Notes: generated by a model from the sequence alone, not told the origin. A stretch of 64,000 bases of DNA from Panopea generosa (GCA_029582155.1 CM055909.1:46378412-46442411); one strand, 5' to 3'; positions 34,194 to 45,830 are shown, counted from the stretch's first letter. Numbers and translations are program-made.

Positions 34194-34372
34194 TACAGTC
34201 AAACCTGTATAAGCGGCCACCTCTATTTAGCAGCTACTTGTCTTAAGCAGCCATATTTATTATATCCCATTTATATGCTTTCAGAGCAAATTAACCTGCA
34301 TTAAACAACCTGTCTTAAAAGGTCACTTTTGCTCTTTCCCTTGACTGGCTGCTTAAGACAGGTTTGACTGTA
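34194..34372. mobile_element. pogo/Tc1-like MITE copy 2
   Basis: The ends TA-CAGTCAAACCTGTATAAG and AGACAGGTTTGACTG-TA are inverted repeats of about 14 bases. The interior matches 6528-6699 with ~80% similarity by eye. The better-preserved ends make this the reference copy. Confidence 0.8.
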
Positions 34373-34739
34373 TGTAGTTTACTGTAAAATATTTAAATGA
34401 AATTATCTAAGGTAGACAAATGCCGCATGTACAAGCAAATAAACCAACAAGAGTCACATTTAATGGTAAATCATATAGATTTTTTTTTAAAGTTGTATGG
34501 CTGGCATGGTGGTGTTAAGGTGGCAAAATGAAAGTTTACACTAAATGTTTGTATAGAATGTTTCAATCGATATATAACAAATTAGTTCTCTAACAAAAAA
34601 ATAGCAGTTACATCAACATACTAATTTTTTTCTTCATAATTCTGACATAAGAGTGACAAGGTGACTTCAAAATTCTTGTACAAAGATGGCGTAATGTTTT
34701 TTCAATTATGACTGGAAGATGTCTAAAAAATCTACAACC

Positions 34740-34956
34740 TAGCTGACACCAGACCAAGTCCTCCACTTAGACAAACTAGAAATTCCACAAGAGGGCACAA
34801 TCATCAGTTTATCCAGTTATCTGCGAAGAAGTGCATATCTGAACAGTTACTATCCGGTGTCCATTATTCTCTGGAATGAACTTCTACCTGAGGTAGTCAG
34901 CCAGCCCACCCTCAAAGGGTTCCAGTTGGCCCTTGGGAGATTGTGTGTCATTTAGT
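34740..34956 (+). pseudogene. LINE RT C-terminal fragment
   Basis: The frame ending at the TAG 34954-34956 reads YLNSYYPVSIILWNELLPEV, then VSQPTLKGFQLALGRL. This is the typical tail of CR1/Jockey-like LINE polymerases (...FP..I..WN.LP.EVV...T...F...L). Upstream motifs are absent. Confidence 0.7.
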
Positions 34957-35156
34957 TTCACCTTTGATGTTTTTATCTTCTTTTAATATCACTGTACAAA
35001 CAAAAACACTTTTATCTGTAAAAAGCTGATCTGACTGCTGCGAGTGCTCAGAATTTTAACCACATCGCAAGAATACTCTTCCAGAAGGATGGGACTACTA
35101 GAGATGATGTTATATATACAAATTAAATATTTCATGAGGATGTAAAGGCGTAGCCT

Positions 35157-35278
35157 GGCCCGATAAGCTCAGTCAGTTACACATCTATCAATCCAGGGCC
35201 GTAAGTTTGAATCACCGCCAGGCAACAGTCTCTGTGATGATTGATATATGACACTGTGTCTCATTATCAGCGTGTCTA
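35157..35278 (+). mobile_element. SINE family A, 3'-truncated
   Basis: The head GGCCCGATAAGCTCAGTCAG and box B AGTTTGAATCACC are followed by GTCTCTGTGATGATTGATAT. The match ends soon after GTGTCTCATTATCAGC. Confidence 0.7.
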
Positions 35279-36294
35279 AAACTTTGTCAACCATGTAAAT
35301 AATGGCATTAATAATTAACAGTAATAAAGTCATTTAAGTGTGCGGAGTGTCAGATAAACAGTTGCCGGTACAAATATAAACAAATGCCGATGCTAACAGA
35401 AGTTGGAGCTTTGTGCATGTCTGGGATATTGTTATTATTTGGGCATTCACGGTAATAGGTATATCGCAGTATTAGGTATACAAGGGATATATATTCCCGA
35501 CAAATCTACTATGATAAAAGAACGACAACTGTGACCAATTATTTCAATTTGTGCGATGATAATTGCTATGAAGAATCAGCAGGCTATTATAGTGAAAATG
35601 AGGACTGTATACAGACATGGAAATAAAGATTCTTCTATAGTCCCTTGATACAGGGCAATGTGCCGAGACAAGTTGATTAAAGAATAATAATAAAATTTGA
35701 TGATTAACCTGTTGTTGTTTTTTTTCTATTTATGTCTTTATATATATATAAAAAAACGTTCAAAAATATTTGGGCTTCCAACATGCCATTTGGGCCAGAG
35801 GCTCCAATTTTTTACTCGCCCAAAAACATTCAACGCGCCGGACAACCCTGTGTACGAAACGAAACGACATCCGTATTATAAAGTTAAGTTAACAAAATTA
35901 TAGGCTATAAGGAAGTGAAATTAAACGTAATCAGCATATACAACTGTTCTAAATTTACCTGTATATGTTATATCGTGCGTCAAAAGAAAATTATTTATTA
36001 AATACACAAACTCTTATGGTGAAATAAAAGTAGAAAACGTGTTTTGGTTTTATACGCTTTTTTGGTTTTCTTTTGAAGAGTCTTTAAGAAGGACATGTTT
36101 ATATAGCGGCTCCCTCGCAGATCTACACAATATCTACGTCCTTCATGTTGGATACCGTATGTATATATGTTAACATGACCTTCCGTGATAAAGTATAGAT
36201 TGATATGCATGAAAAAGTTGACCATTTGTATAATTTATGTCTAGGCCTATCTGTGCTACAGGAAGAGATGTATTTTTTCCTGTAATTTTCACCA
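35279..36294. other. no gene identified upstream of MULE exon
   Basis: AT-rich sequence. I looked for N-terminal MULE or FLYWCH-type exons on the plus strand and found none that I could support. Confidence 0.35.
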
Positions 36295-37065
36295 GCATGG
36301 CAGGCCGTGCACCAGGTTTTCCAGAGAGCCCTCATCCGATGGTGCGTGTTCCACTGGACCCAGTGCATTTATCACATGGTAGTGCATCTGGGTCTTAGTA
36401 CTACCTACACAGAAGGGGGGTCAACAGACGCCTTCATCAGGAAGATTCTAGCTCTTCCATTCCTGCCCGCAGAACACGTGAGGGGTGCCTTCGACAGTCT
36501 GAAGGTACTCGCATACCAGGGAGGCAACAAAGAAGTCTTCCACCTAATCCAGTATGTAAGAAATACATGGGTGGAGGGCAACATCTTGAAACCGGAACAT
36601 TGGTCTGTGTTCCGCAAGACCGTTAGAACCAACAATGACGTAGAGGGTATGTACCCTTAAAGATAAATAAAAAAATCTGCTGTGTACAAAATTTTACTAA
36701 TTACTGGATCGTTACTTAAATGTAGTGTGTACATACATACTTAATAGTTCACGTTTATCTTTACAGGTTGGCATAGAGGCCTAAATGCCAGAGCAAACGG
36801 CAGCAGCCTCCCGTTCTATGTCATCATTCCACCCCTGCGATCCAAGGCACAGGATGTCTCGATAACAGTCTGACTGGTGTCTGAAAATCTAGTGACGAGA
36901 AATCAACGGAAGAAGTATGCGAAAATACATGGATTTCTGTTCGGTCTGTGGGACAAATATGACGAAGATGAATACACAACTTTGAAGCTACTGAGAGATT
37001 GTAGCAATCTGATAGGCCATGGTCTTATCACCAGAGTTGATGACCAAGGCGAAGATGAAGAGTAA
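36295..37065 (+). pseudogene. MULE-type transposase fragment, two exons and one stop
   Basis: An acceptor-like TTTTCACCAG precedes 36295. Exon 1 (36295-36644) reads AWQAVHQVFQRALI, then the C-FH-TQ box CVFHWTQCIYH, ALPFLPAEHVRGAFDSL and EHWSVFRKTVRTNNDVEG. An intron (GTATGT...TTTACAG, 36645-36766) follows. Exon 2 continues in frame as WHRGLNARANGSSLPFYVI. These are hallmarks of the C-terminal half of Mutator-like (MULE) transposases. One in-frame TGA (36871-36873) interrupts; the frame then resumes LVSENLVTRNQRKKYAKI to a stop at 37065. The N-terminal catalytic part is not seen. The acidic C-terminus ends DDQGEDEE. Confidence 0.8.
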
Positions 37066-37712
37066 CCATTTATTCCATAGATTATGAAAACAGCGTAAGA
37101 AGCGTGCATACTGATCGACGAGTTATGATTTAATTATGATATATAAAATTGTAGTAATTATTGAAATTTTAACAGTGAATGAAGAAAAAAATAATGTATG
37201 TATGGCTATTATTTATGATTATGTGCTATATGTAAAATGTGCTTATTTTATGCGTTATTATGCGAAAAGAATAAAATGCTTATACAAAAAAGAAATTGAT
37301 CAAAACCAATATATATGTTTTCTCGTTCTTTATAACCTAACTTACAGTTACTATATTCACTGCTTTTACAATTAATCGGGATTTTTTTCATTTAATTAAC
37401 CTGATAATACCCATTACTACTTTCTTTTTGTCAGTTTGCTTTAATATACGACTGATTTGAGCAAATGATACTTGATATTCACACTTAGTTGACAACGTAT
37501 TATCGAGCATCCCACCAGGTATTTACCTCTATATAATCTATATGTGGTACGCTTCGTCCTGAAATGATATGTAAAGGCAGTGGTATGGAATGACAGTGGT
37601 AAGCTTTCTCCTGCACCCTATTTGCAACATCCCAGTGTGTTTAAAAGCTACCATGTAGTCTCATTCAGGCGCCATGAACATCAAGTATATTTAACCTCTT
37701 TGAGTATCAGTG
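37066..37712. other. no gene identified; possible MULE 3' end
   Basis: An AATAAA-containing stretch (GAATAAAATGCTTATAC near 37270) could be the polyadenylation signal of the preceding fragment. Nothing else is recognised. Confidence 0.35.
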
Positions 37713-38001
37713 GATTGATTGATTGAATATCAAGCATCATTTTATGCCATCGAGGGCTAACAGACTGAGATGATCAGTTAACCTAACCACTGTTTCCTGG
37801 GATCCTGAAGGGTTAACCAGTACTCGAGCACACCCCATCTCCGCAAGTAACTGTCACACTTGATTCAGTGGTGAGAGACGAATAGTAATGAGACACAATA
37901 TAGTATATCAATCATCACAGAGACTGCTGCCAGGTAGGGATTCAAACTCACAACCCCTTGATTGATAGTCGGATGTGCAACCGACATGTTAATCAGGCCC
38001 A
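37713..38001 (-). mobile_element. SINE family A, full length
   Basis: The reversed tail GATTGATTGATTGAATATCA is at 37713 and the tRNA-like head, read on the minus strand, starts GGGCCTGATTAACATGTCGG. Box B (GAGTTTGAATCCCT) is intact. The head's box A is partly changed. Confidence 0.8.
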
Positions 38002-38069
38002 GCTCCTTCCTATGGAGAACCCTGACAAGTATTTCTCTTTTAAAGACATTACAATATGGTCAATGACAT

Positions 38070-38397
38070 AATGCAATGTTTTGCACATACCAACACATAC
38101 GTTTACAAATAATGCAATGTTTTGAACATACCAACACATACGTTTACAAATAATGCAATGTTTTGCACATACCAACACATACATTTACAAATAATGCAAT
38201 GTTTTGCACATACCAACACATACGTTTACAAATAATGCAATGTTTTGCACATACCAACACATACGTTTACAAATAATGCAATGTTTTGCACATACCAACA
38301 CATACGTTTACAAATAATGCAATGTTTTGCACATACCAACACATACGTTTACAAATAATGCAATGTTTTGCACATTCCAACACATACATTTACAACA
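38070..38397 (+). repeat. 41-bp minisatellite, 8 copies
   Basis: AATGCAATGTTTTGCACATA, then CCAACACATACGTTTACAAAT, starts at 38070 and then every 41 bases to 38357. Copies differ by one or two substitutions, implying recent expansion or homogenisation. Confidence 0.95.
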
Positions 38398-38868
38398 CTA
38401 ACAGGATGGAAGATTCTAGGCTCACTCTACATGTACAAAAACAACAAACATACAGATTAAAAAAACAAAAAAACTTTTACTATCCATTATTCAACTTGTT
38501 GCCTCTTAAGACATGCATAAGTGGTCCTATTATTGCCATCACTCATTTTGGCACTCTGAACCCACACAGGGTTTGATAATTTAATCACAATAAGGATTGT
38601 GACAAATTAATGAATGAATAGGGTTTTACGGCATACCAACATATTATAGGTTATTCGACACCAACAGGAAGGAAGATTCCAGGTTCACTCTACATGTACA
38701 AATACAACAAATTAGCATACAGATTAAAAAAAATACATCAACAAATGAATATGCAGAATGAACCTAGAACCTTGATACCTGCAGAACTGCAGAGTTTCAG
38801 CAAATTCTATCGTATTACTCAATTTGTCACAGGGGTTGATAATTTAACCACAATAGTGAACATGACAA
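38398..38868 (+). repeat. dispersed repeat family E, two partial copies
   Basis: AGGATGGAAGATTCTAGGCT (38403) and AGGAAGGAAGATTCCAGGTT (38667) each begin a copy that continues with CACTCTACATGTACAAA and ACATACAGATTAAAAA. The second copy continues on the far side of the insertion at 38869-39991. A clean third copy is at 42441-42980. Confidence 0.65.
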
Positions 38869-39991
38869 ACAAGAGGGCCAAGATGGCCCTATATCGCTCA
38901 CCTGACTGACATTGAGTCACCCAACTTAAGTAGATTATATAATACATGTACACTAAAATTCCAGAAAAACGAGATGGGCGAGTAGTTAGAATTTTTATTT
39001 GTTTTGAAGATGTAACAGATGCGTAGAAGAGTTCAAACTTGGTAGAGGTTCACCCATGGTAAGTGTCAGTGAAACTACATCGAAATCAGGTCAGTAGATT
39101 CTGACAAGAAGGCTTTTGAAGTTTTACTATAGCTGCCTATATAGTAAACTAGTACCTCACTGTGGCGGTCATGTTTTTTAACAAATCACAACAGCTTGAA
39201 CAAACTTGGTAAAGGGTCACCCAAGGAACATGTCTGCAAAATTATTTTAAAATCGAGCCAGTAGTTTCTGACAAGAAGATTTTTTAAGTTTTTAATATAG
39301 CTTATATAGTAAACTATCCCCACCCCCTGGCTGCCATGTTTTTTGACGAATCACTACGGTTTGAACAAAGGGTCCTCCAAGGAATATTTCTGTGAAATTA
39401 TTTTAAAATCGAGCCAGTAATTTCTTACAAGAAGATTTTTTAAGTTTTGTCCTAATTAAACTTGCCCCACCCCCTGGCGGCCATGTTTTTTGATGAATCA
39501 AGATGACTTAAACAAACTTGGTAGATGATCACCTAAGAAACATTTCTGTGAAGTTATATTAAAATTGGCCCAGTGGTTTCTGACAAGAAGATTTTTTAAG
39601 TTTTTACTATAGCTTATATAGTAAACTAACTCCACCCCCTGGCCACCATGTTTTTTGAAGAATCACTACGGTTTGAACAAACTTTGTGAAGGGTCCTCCA
39701 AGGAACATTTCTGTGAAATTATTTAAAAATTGAGCCAGTAGTTTCTGACAAGAAGATTTTTCTAATTAAACTTGCCCAGTCCCCTGGCGGCCATGTTTTT
39801 TGACGAATCAAGATGGCTTGAACAAACTTGGTAGAGGTCACCCAAGGAACATTTCTGTGAAGTTATATCAAAATTGGCCCAGTGGTTTCAGAGGAGAAGT
39901 TGTTAGAAGCTAAAAGTTAACGACGGACACAGACAACAGACACCAGGCGATCACAAAAGCTCATATGTGAGCCTTCAGCTCAGGTGAGCTA
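38869..39991 (+). mobile_element. tandem-core element with hairpin ends (Helentron/pearl-like?)
   Basis: It begins AAGAGGGCCAAGATGGCCCT (an internal hairpin), then ATATCGCTCACCTGAC. It contains about five ~170-bp units with CCCCTGGCGGCCATGTTTTT, TTGAACAAACTTGGTAGAGG, CAAGGAACATTTCTGTGAAA and GTTTCTGACAAGAAGATTTT. It ends with GACGGACACAGACAACAGAC and CTCAGGTGAGCTAA. Family-E sequence on each side (CACAATAGTGAACATGAC and AAAAATGATAAAATGAACAT) is contiguous in the copy at 42810-42850, giving an empty-site comparison. No coding region is present; the class is inferred. Confidence 0.75.
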
Positions 39992-40110
39992 AAAATGATA
40001 AAATGAACATGACACCCATCCTGAGGATTCCTTCCCCTCTGCAGAGATCGACAGTGATTCTATTCTTAGCCGGAACCACACAGCCTGGATTGTGACAAAC
40101 AACTATTAAA
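39992..40110 (+). repeat. dispersed repeat family E, right part
   Basis: AAATGATAAAATGAACATGA, CACCCATCCTGAGGATTCCT and CTATTCTTAGCCGGAACCAC resume the family-E copy interrupted at 38869. Confidence 0.7.
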
Positions 40111-40680
40111 CGGATATAACAGTCACTAGCGCGATTCCCAAAATCACAGCTGAGATTGCCAGCGATTCTTTTCTCACCAGGAACAACAAAAAAGAAAGTC
40201 CATAATTAAATGGTGCGTTAAATAAAGATTTGACAAAGATGTTATAAAACTAGACTGTTTATTTACTTATGTATAACTGTAATAAAAATATTAATATAAT
40301 ATTAATAAACTCATATTGGAAAGATAATGATTGCACATACATTTTAGTATAAATATGAAATGTATTTGAAAAAGCAATACCAGTATGAAAGAATATCGTT
40401 AACAAGAAACGTGCAGCACAACCACTTTGAAAACGGGATATACAAAAGTACATTTAACTGCCATAAATAACCTATTTTATAAATGCAACTGTTGTGTAAA
40501 GGTTAAATATTTAAATTATTTTTTTTTAAAATATAAAGCTCTAAAATTTCATTTGCGACATGAATTTTGTACGGGAAATGATGTAACATCTGTTACCGCT
40601 AGGAAATGACATCATCTTACATGAGTGCTTATTTATTATTAGTTTATACAAATTTATTTTAGCTGGATTACGATGAAAGC

Positions 40681-40836
40681 TCAGAGCTTATATGAACCAC
40701 TCTCGAGTCCGTTTCCTGGAAAAAAACCCAGTACTAAGTGTTGTTTTATGAGAGGCATCGGGTCGACCGGGGAATCGAACCCGCAACCTCTGGCGTGAAC
40801 GGCCAACACTGTATCCATTAGACTACCGCCCCGCTT
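40681..40836 (-). mobile_element. tRNA-Glu-like SINE or tRNA pseudogene
   Basis: The minus strand reads GGGGCGGTAGTCTAATGGAT, then CCGTTCACGCC and TGCGGGTTCGATTCCCCGGT: good A and B boxes and a UUC anticodon position. The base before the anticodon is G instead of U, the acceptor arms do not pair and no discriminator end is present. It is therefore not a functional tRNA. About 70 bases of body follow. Confidence 0.6.
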
Positions 40837-41424
40837 TATTATTGAACAAGGTACCAAACATATATTAAGGAAGCACTGCCTCATATAACTCAGGAAACTG
40901 GTACATTTACCATTGATTGTTCAGATCACCTCTATAAAGAATGGGGAAAAATTGTGAATATTACGGTAGTTTATATCAGTCATCATATGACCTAATGTCT
41001 GGAAATAATATCATATTATCATACAAATCAATGTCATTTCATCAAGTTCACGAAGCGATGACTCAGTAGGAATATTACACTAGGTTAATATCAAAAATAT
41101 GTCATGGATTCATTACACTCTTGTGCCTTAAATGAGATAAAAGATGTTGTGACGGCATCTTGTTGATTTTATTATTTTTTTACTTTTCTTTTATCTATTT
41201 ATATTTGATTTAACTGTTCTCATTACCTTTGCTTCATTCAGGATTTTACTGTTTCAGTGACATTTGTTTTAAATATCATTTCTTCTTCAAAGACCAAGCT
41301 TATATGAAACATGACCTCCCAGCTATTGTTATATAAATTCTCAATGCAAGACTGTATGGTAATTGATAAAAAGGTCTTATGCTTGATGCCGCATGTAGCT
41401 TCGGAGTTATTGTAATTTAACTGT

Positions 41425-41660
41425 ATTTTTTTATGGGGTTTAATGCCATTTTTTAAAATATTTCAGGTTATTTATGGCATATCCAGTTTTATTGCTGGAG
41501 GAAGATCTCAAAACGAATCTGAGTAGAGTCAATGTCCATCCGCAAGTAACTGGCAAACTTTCTCACTTAAAGTTTTTGGTCCGAGTGAGACTCTTACCTA
41601 TGACCTTATCTGTGAGAGTTAAATAATCTTGAGATGGCGCCTTAGACCATTAGGCAATGT
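41425..41660 (-). mobile_element. SINE family C, full length
   Basis: CAGGTTATTTATGGCATATC, CAGTTTTATTGCTGGAGGAA and TCTCACTTAAAGTTTTTGGT match 12470-12705 in order. The head is degenerate (CATTGCCTAATGGTCTAAGG on the minus strand). Confidence 0.75.
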
Positions 41661-42440
41661 TTTAACTGTTTAATGTGTAACGTCTCTTCACTCAAGTGCA
41701 AGGTTAAAATGCACAGAAATAACTGAACTTAATTCTGTATATTGTGACTGAGGTAGGTTCTCATTGTGACCCATTCGCATGCCCATGATGGCTAAAAAGA
41801 GAATTTAAAAATATATATATTATATATGAAATAAACACTTTTTGCACAATCCAACGAACATAATTTTTATGTTCTTCTATATAAAAAATATTATTCACAT
41901 GCAATGTTCAATGGTGATGCTAAAATGAAAATTTAGACATAAAATAATATTTAAAAGCATTCAGGAAAATTTCACAAATAACTAATTATGCCAACTTCAC
42001 AAAAGCAAATAAAGAAGTCAAATAATAAACTGTTTTAACTTTAAAATATTAATTTTACCACAATTGTAAATAGGTTATTGCAGCATAGAATAAACAAATC
42101 CCTTTCAATTTTTTCCTGCAAAAAATGACAACAAATTAAACATGCAATAAATAATTGTTGTAATAAAAGGATTTCAAAATTAGACACATGTGTAAATATA
42201 CCCATAATATGTCAATCAAATATGTTCTTTAAACACAGGATTTAAATCATACAAAGTACAAAATTGCATTATTTCATTTCACTCATACCCATTATTATTC
42301 TGGGAGGAACTTGTACCAGGTAAATTGAAATATATGATCCAACTAAACAACAACATGATCATAGCATACTTGTAAGGATCAAACCCATGGCCAAATGATT
42401 CAAATGAGGAGGGAATGCATGACCAAAGAATCCTGGTGAG
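41661..42440. other. no gene identified; AT-rich
   Basis: A-rich, T-rich sequence with an (AT)n run near 41812-41826. No frame with family similarity. Confidence 0.4.
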
Positions 42441-42980
42441 AATGAATGAAGGAGTGGGGTTAATACGGTGTACCAACATGTAGGTTATTCGACGCCAACA
42501 GGAAGAAAGATTCCAGGTTCACTTTACACATACAAAAACAACAAATTAACATACAGATTAAAAAAATCATATCAACAAATGAATATAATGAAATATATTT
42601 CCATAAGTGCCTTACAATGCACTTGAAAATGTGTTGAAAGTGTATTATGCAGAATGAATCTAGAACCTCGATACCCACAGAACTGCAAAGTTTCAGGGAA
42701 TTCTACTCTATTACTAAAATTGTTGCTTCTTATGACATGCACAAGCCAGTGATTCTGTTCTAGCCATCACTCATATGGATCCCTGGAACCACACAGTGGC
42801 TGGTTATTTAACCACAATAATGAATAGAGTAAAAAATGATAAAATGAGCATGACACCCATTCGGAGGATATCTAGATCTCTGAAGAGGTCAACTGCAATT
42901 CTATTCTTAGCCGGAACCACACGAGTTAGTTATAATATGACACATCAGTATATCAAATTTGATTAGTTTTAGTATCTGCC
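42441..42980 (+). repeat. dispersed repeat family E, uninterrupted copy
   Basis: GGTTATTCGACGCCAACAGG, AAGATTCCAGGTTCACTTTA, AACTGCAAAGTTTCAGGGAA and ATTCTATTCTTAGCCGGAAC appear in order. From 42678 this copy is part of the 6.1-kb tandem duplication, so it recurs at 48774. Confidence 0.65.
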
Positions 42981-43177
42981 ATGTGGAACTGTAAAAAGTG
43001 CTGGTTCCAGGTGAATGAAACATAATGACAGGCAGCATGACCATACCTGAAGTTGAACTCCCTAGTCTGATCCCAATGGAATTTGGTTTAGTATATAACA
43101 ATATACTATAATATACATGTATATGTAATAATTTTAACAATCAGGCAGCATGCATTGGAGTCATTGTCTGAAAACAT

Positions 43178-43412
43178 TTTTTTTTTTAATGGGGTTAAAC
43201 ACCATCTTCAACATAATTCAGGTTATATATGGTATATCCAGTTTTACTGGTGGAGGAAGACCTCAGATTGAATCAGCCTGAGTAGATCCACCGTCCTTTC
43301 GTAAGTAACTGGAAACTTTCTCACATAAAGTTTTTGGAGCGAGTGGGACTGGAAACTACAACCGTAGCGGTGAGAGGTAAGTGATCTTGAGACACGCCTT
43401 AGAAATGTTACT
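43178..43412 (-). mobile_element. SINE family C, duplicated unit 1
   Basis: It matches 12470-12705 (CAGTTTTACTGGTGGAGGAA, CTTTCTCACATAAAGTTTTT). It ends at GAGACACGCCTTAGA, so the outermost tRNA-like bases are lost. Confidence 0.8.
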
Positions 43413-43559
43413 TCTGTGTCTTTCTATTCATTCAATCTTCAAATTATTTTCTGATGAATAACTTCTGAAATTGTCTATGTATTTAATTGATATTTGCTGT
43501 GGGTAGCTGCATACTCATAAAACAAGATACAGGTCCATAAATTATTATGAAATTAATGT

Positions 43560-43985
43560 GATCACTTAAAGGGAATACATCAGGGATAAAGGCTATAATT
43601 GTCTTTAAAAATAAAATAATTATTAAAATGGATAAAAAACATTGCATTATCATCAATAAATAAAATCCTAATGGTCTACAAAACTTGACAAAATCAATAT
43701 TTAAATTGGAGTGTTAAGCTTGAAATGAATATCATTTCTAAAAATAGATAGCACTTAAATGCTGCTTGATATCATTCTGATTCTTTCTAAGATAAATCAG
43801 TTTTTTACTACATGTAATATATCAATGGTGGGTCTACTCTTTAAAAAAAAAGATAAGTACACCCCCCATAAACTCCTATATTTTATTAAAATTCACTTTT
43901 AAGTTTTTTTCTACTGAAATACATGTGTGCCCAATTTTGTGTTGTACCCCTCTAACTGAAATCCTAGATCCGCTCCTTTGTATGA
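43560..43985 (+). repeat. long-TIR element family, one-ended copy
   Basis: It is the inverted equivalent of 62762-63180 in content (AAAGGGAATACATCAG, AAAATGGATAAAAAACATTG, TGACAAAATCAATATTTAAA, ACTCCTATATTTTATTAAAA). It ends GAAATCCTAGATCCGCTCC. The second terminal repeat is missing here. Confidence 0.65.
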
Positions 43986-44300
43986 AATCAAAATGAAATC
44001 ATGTGTGACAGTGACTCATAATTATAATATGTCACAAAATTATGTTGCACTTTTCAGCGGGAAATCTATTTTTGTGTAACCTAAGTGCATAGCCCAAGTT
44101 AGGAAAGCTCTTTTCAATATTTTATTTTGGCATGATTAAATATATTTATCCTTTTGGCAATTGGGTGTCATTGAGTATATATAGGCATGATATATTGGAA
44201 AAGTATGTTTTTAGACAATTTTGAAAGTTTGAAAAATCCTGATATATCCCTTTAAATGGTTAATTGTTTTAACTTTGACAATGATCGCAGAAGTATCTTT

Positions 44301-44305
44301 AATAC
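44301..44305 (+). repeat. left target-site duplication of the Gypsy element
   Basis: AATAC immediately precedes the 5' LTR (TGTAGTATAATTG) and is repeated directly after the intact 3' LTR at 53935-53939. Five bases is the usual duplication size for Ty3/Gypsy integrases. Confidence 0.85.
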
Positions 44306-44500
44306 TGTAGTATAATTGATACTTGATATTTGATAAAGACTATAGTTAGGGTTCTACCATTGCGCATGCTCACAATTTCTATATGTTTGTACCTTGTATC
44401 TGTTTAGCAGTTCTTAAATCAAACTCATAGTATTAACATGATCTGTGTTAGTTGTTCGTATCACGTTATGTGATTACATCCATATATACAAAACACTATA
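44306..44500 (+). repeat. 5' LTR, Gypsy copy 1 (195 bp)
   Basis: It starts TGTAGTATAATTGATACTTG and ends ACAAAACACTATA. The intact 3' LTR at 53740-53934 ends ...CACTACA, so the original ends were TG...CA. The two LTRs differ at roughly eight sites, so the insertion is not recent. Confidence 0.9.
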
Positions 44501-44515
44501 TGGTGTCAGAAATAA
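44501..44515 (+). other. probable primer-binding site
   Basis: TGGTGTCAGAAATAA begins directly after the LTR, the expected place for the minus-strand primer site. TGGTGTCAGAA-type sites are common in animal Gypsy elements. I did not match it to a specific tRNA. Confidence 0.65.
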
Positions 44516-44599
44516 AATTTTTTAAACATTTCATTTGATGGATATTGAACTACCAGCAAATATTTCCACTATTTAATACATAAATCATGGATTTAAGTG

Positions 44600-45410
44600 G
44601 AATTCCACACCAAGAATAAATTGGGATCCAACCAATCTACCCAAAGAATGGGAGAAATTTCAAACGCACGTCAAGCTTATTTTTTCTGGACCGTTAAAAT
44701 CTAAAGAGAAAGAAGAAAAGGTATCATAATTTTACTTACTCTTATGGTAAGGCGAACAAGGAAGACAAGTGTATAAGAGTTGGAACAATATATCACAGGA
44801 AGATACCAAGAAGCTTGATACATTCTACAAACGTTTTAAAAGGCACATGCAGCCTAAGTTAAACCCCATATTTGGTAGATATCAATTCTATAATGAGATC
44901 CAAGGAGCAGACACAATTTGTCACACGTCTGAGAATTAGGGCACGTGATTGCAGTTTCTGTGTTGGTGAGATAGATCTATCAGACGATATGATTCGTGAC
45001 AGGATTGTATTTGGTTGTACAAATTCGAAAGTAAGGGAGAAACTTATTAATGAAGGGGAAAAATTAACAATGGACAAAGCCATACAAATTGTTCAAAACT
45101 ACAAATTTTTTCAGCAATAACTGAACTCAATGACGATATTACATAACAACGTAGATGCCGTAAATTGACGCACATCTAGTGGCCAAAATCAGTCCAAAAC
45201 TGGTTCGACACAGCAGGCAGGCCAACCAGACCAATCCACAGCAAAGGACAAAACAGCAGCCAGTTTATGAACCAAGATGAAAACCTTATGGAAATTGTGG
45301 ATACAATCATGACAAAAACAAGTGTCCAGCCTATGTAAAAACATGCCATCAGTGCAAAAAGTTAAATCACTTTCAAAAACAGTGTCGTTCACCCAGAAAC
45401 GTACATGATG
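44600..45410 (+). pseudogene. Gypsy gag remnant with zinc knuckles
   Basis: The frame 44872-45120 contains FVTRLRIRARDCSFC and MIRDRIVFGCTNSKVREKL, a pattern of the retrotransposon gag capsid region. Farther on, about 45295-45393 encodes CGYNHDKNKC and CHQCKKLNHFQKQC. The second is a CX2CX4HX4C nucleic-acid-binding knuckle. Frames are broken between these parts. Confidence 0.75.
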
Positions 45411-45509
45411 TATCAGATCAAACTGAACAATCTGGTGCTTGTGTTTATGACTACAATGGAGTAAATGTGAATGAGTATTTCATTGATAAGGTAATTCAGT
45501 TTTTCTACT

Positions 45510-45830
45510 TCACCAGACCGTGCATTTGTCCATTTACTCATTGGCCCAACAAAATTTCCTGCAAAATTCAAAATTGACACCGGTAGCACCATGAATATTT
45601 TACCAAGTTCACAATTTCACGCACTGAATCTGAAATAACCTTTGGTAGCCCCAAAGCACAAACTGACCTCTTACAGTGGAGACCCTATCCTTGTTTTAGG
45701 ACAGTTGAATTACCATGTTACCATGAAAATCGAGTGATTAATACTTTGTTTCATGTGGTCGAAATGTCAGACCCTCCCCTCATTAGCCTACAAATGTCCA
45801 TTGACCTTGGACTGTCAAGTTAACCTACTC
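45510..45830 (+). pseudogene. Gypsy aspartic protease remnant
   Basis: FKIDTGSTMNILPSSQF (about 45568-45618) has the D-T-G-S active site of retroelement proteases. A stop follows shortly after, and the flap and second half are in shifted frames. Confidence 0.7.

Noticed and set aside
38070..38397. CRISPR-like array
   Set aside because: The 41-bp units are contiguous, with no unique spacers, in a eukaryotic genome; it is a minisatellite.
40760..40836. Functional tRNA-Glu
   Set aside because: The base before the UUC anticodon is G instead of U, the acceptor arms do not pair and a SINE-like body follows.
42775..42966. 63-codon frame duplicated exactly at 48871-49062
   Set aside because: The exact duplication comes from the 6.1-kb segmental repeat, not from protein-level conservation; the sequence is dispersed repeat family E.
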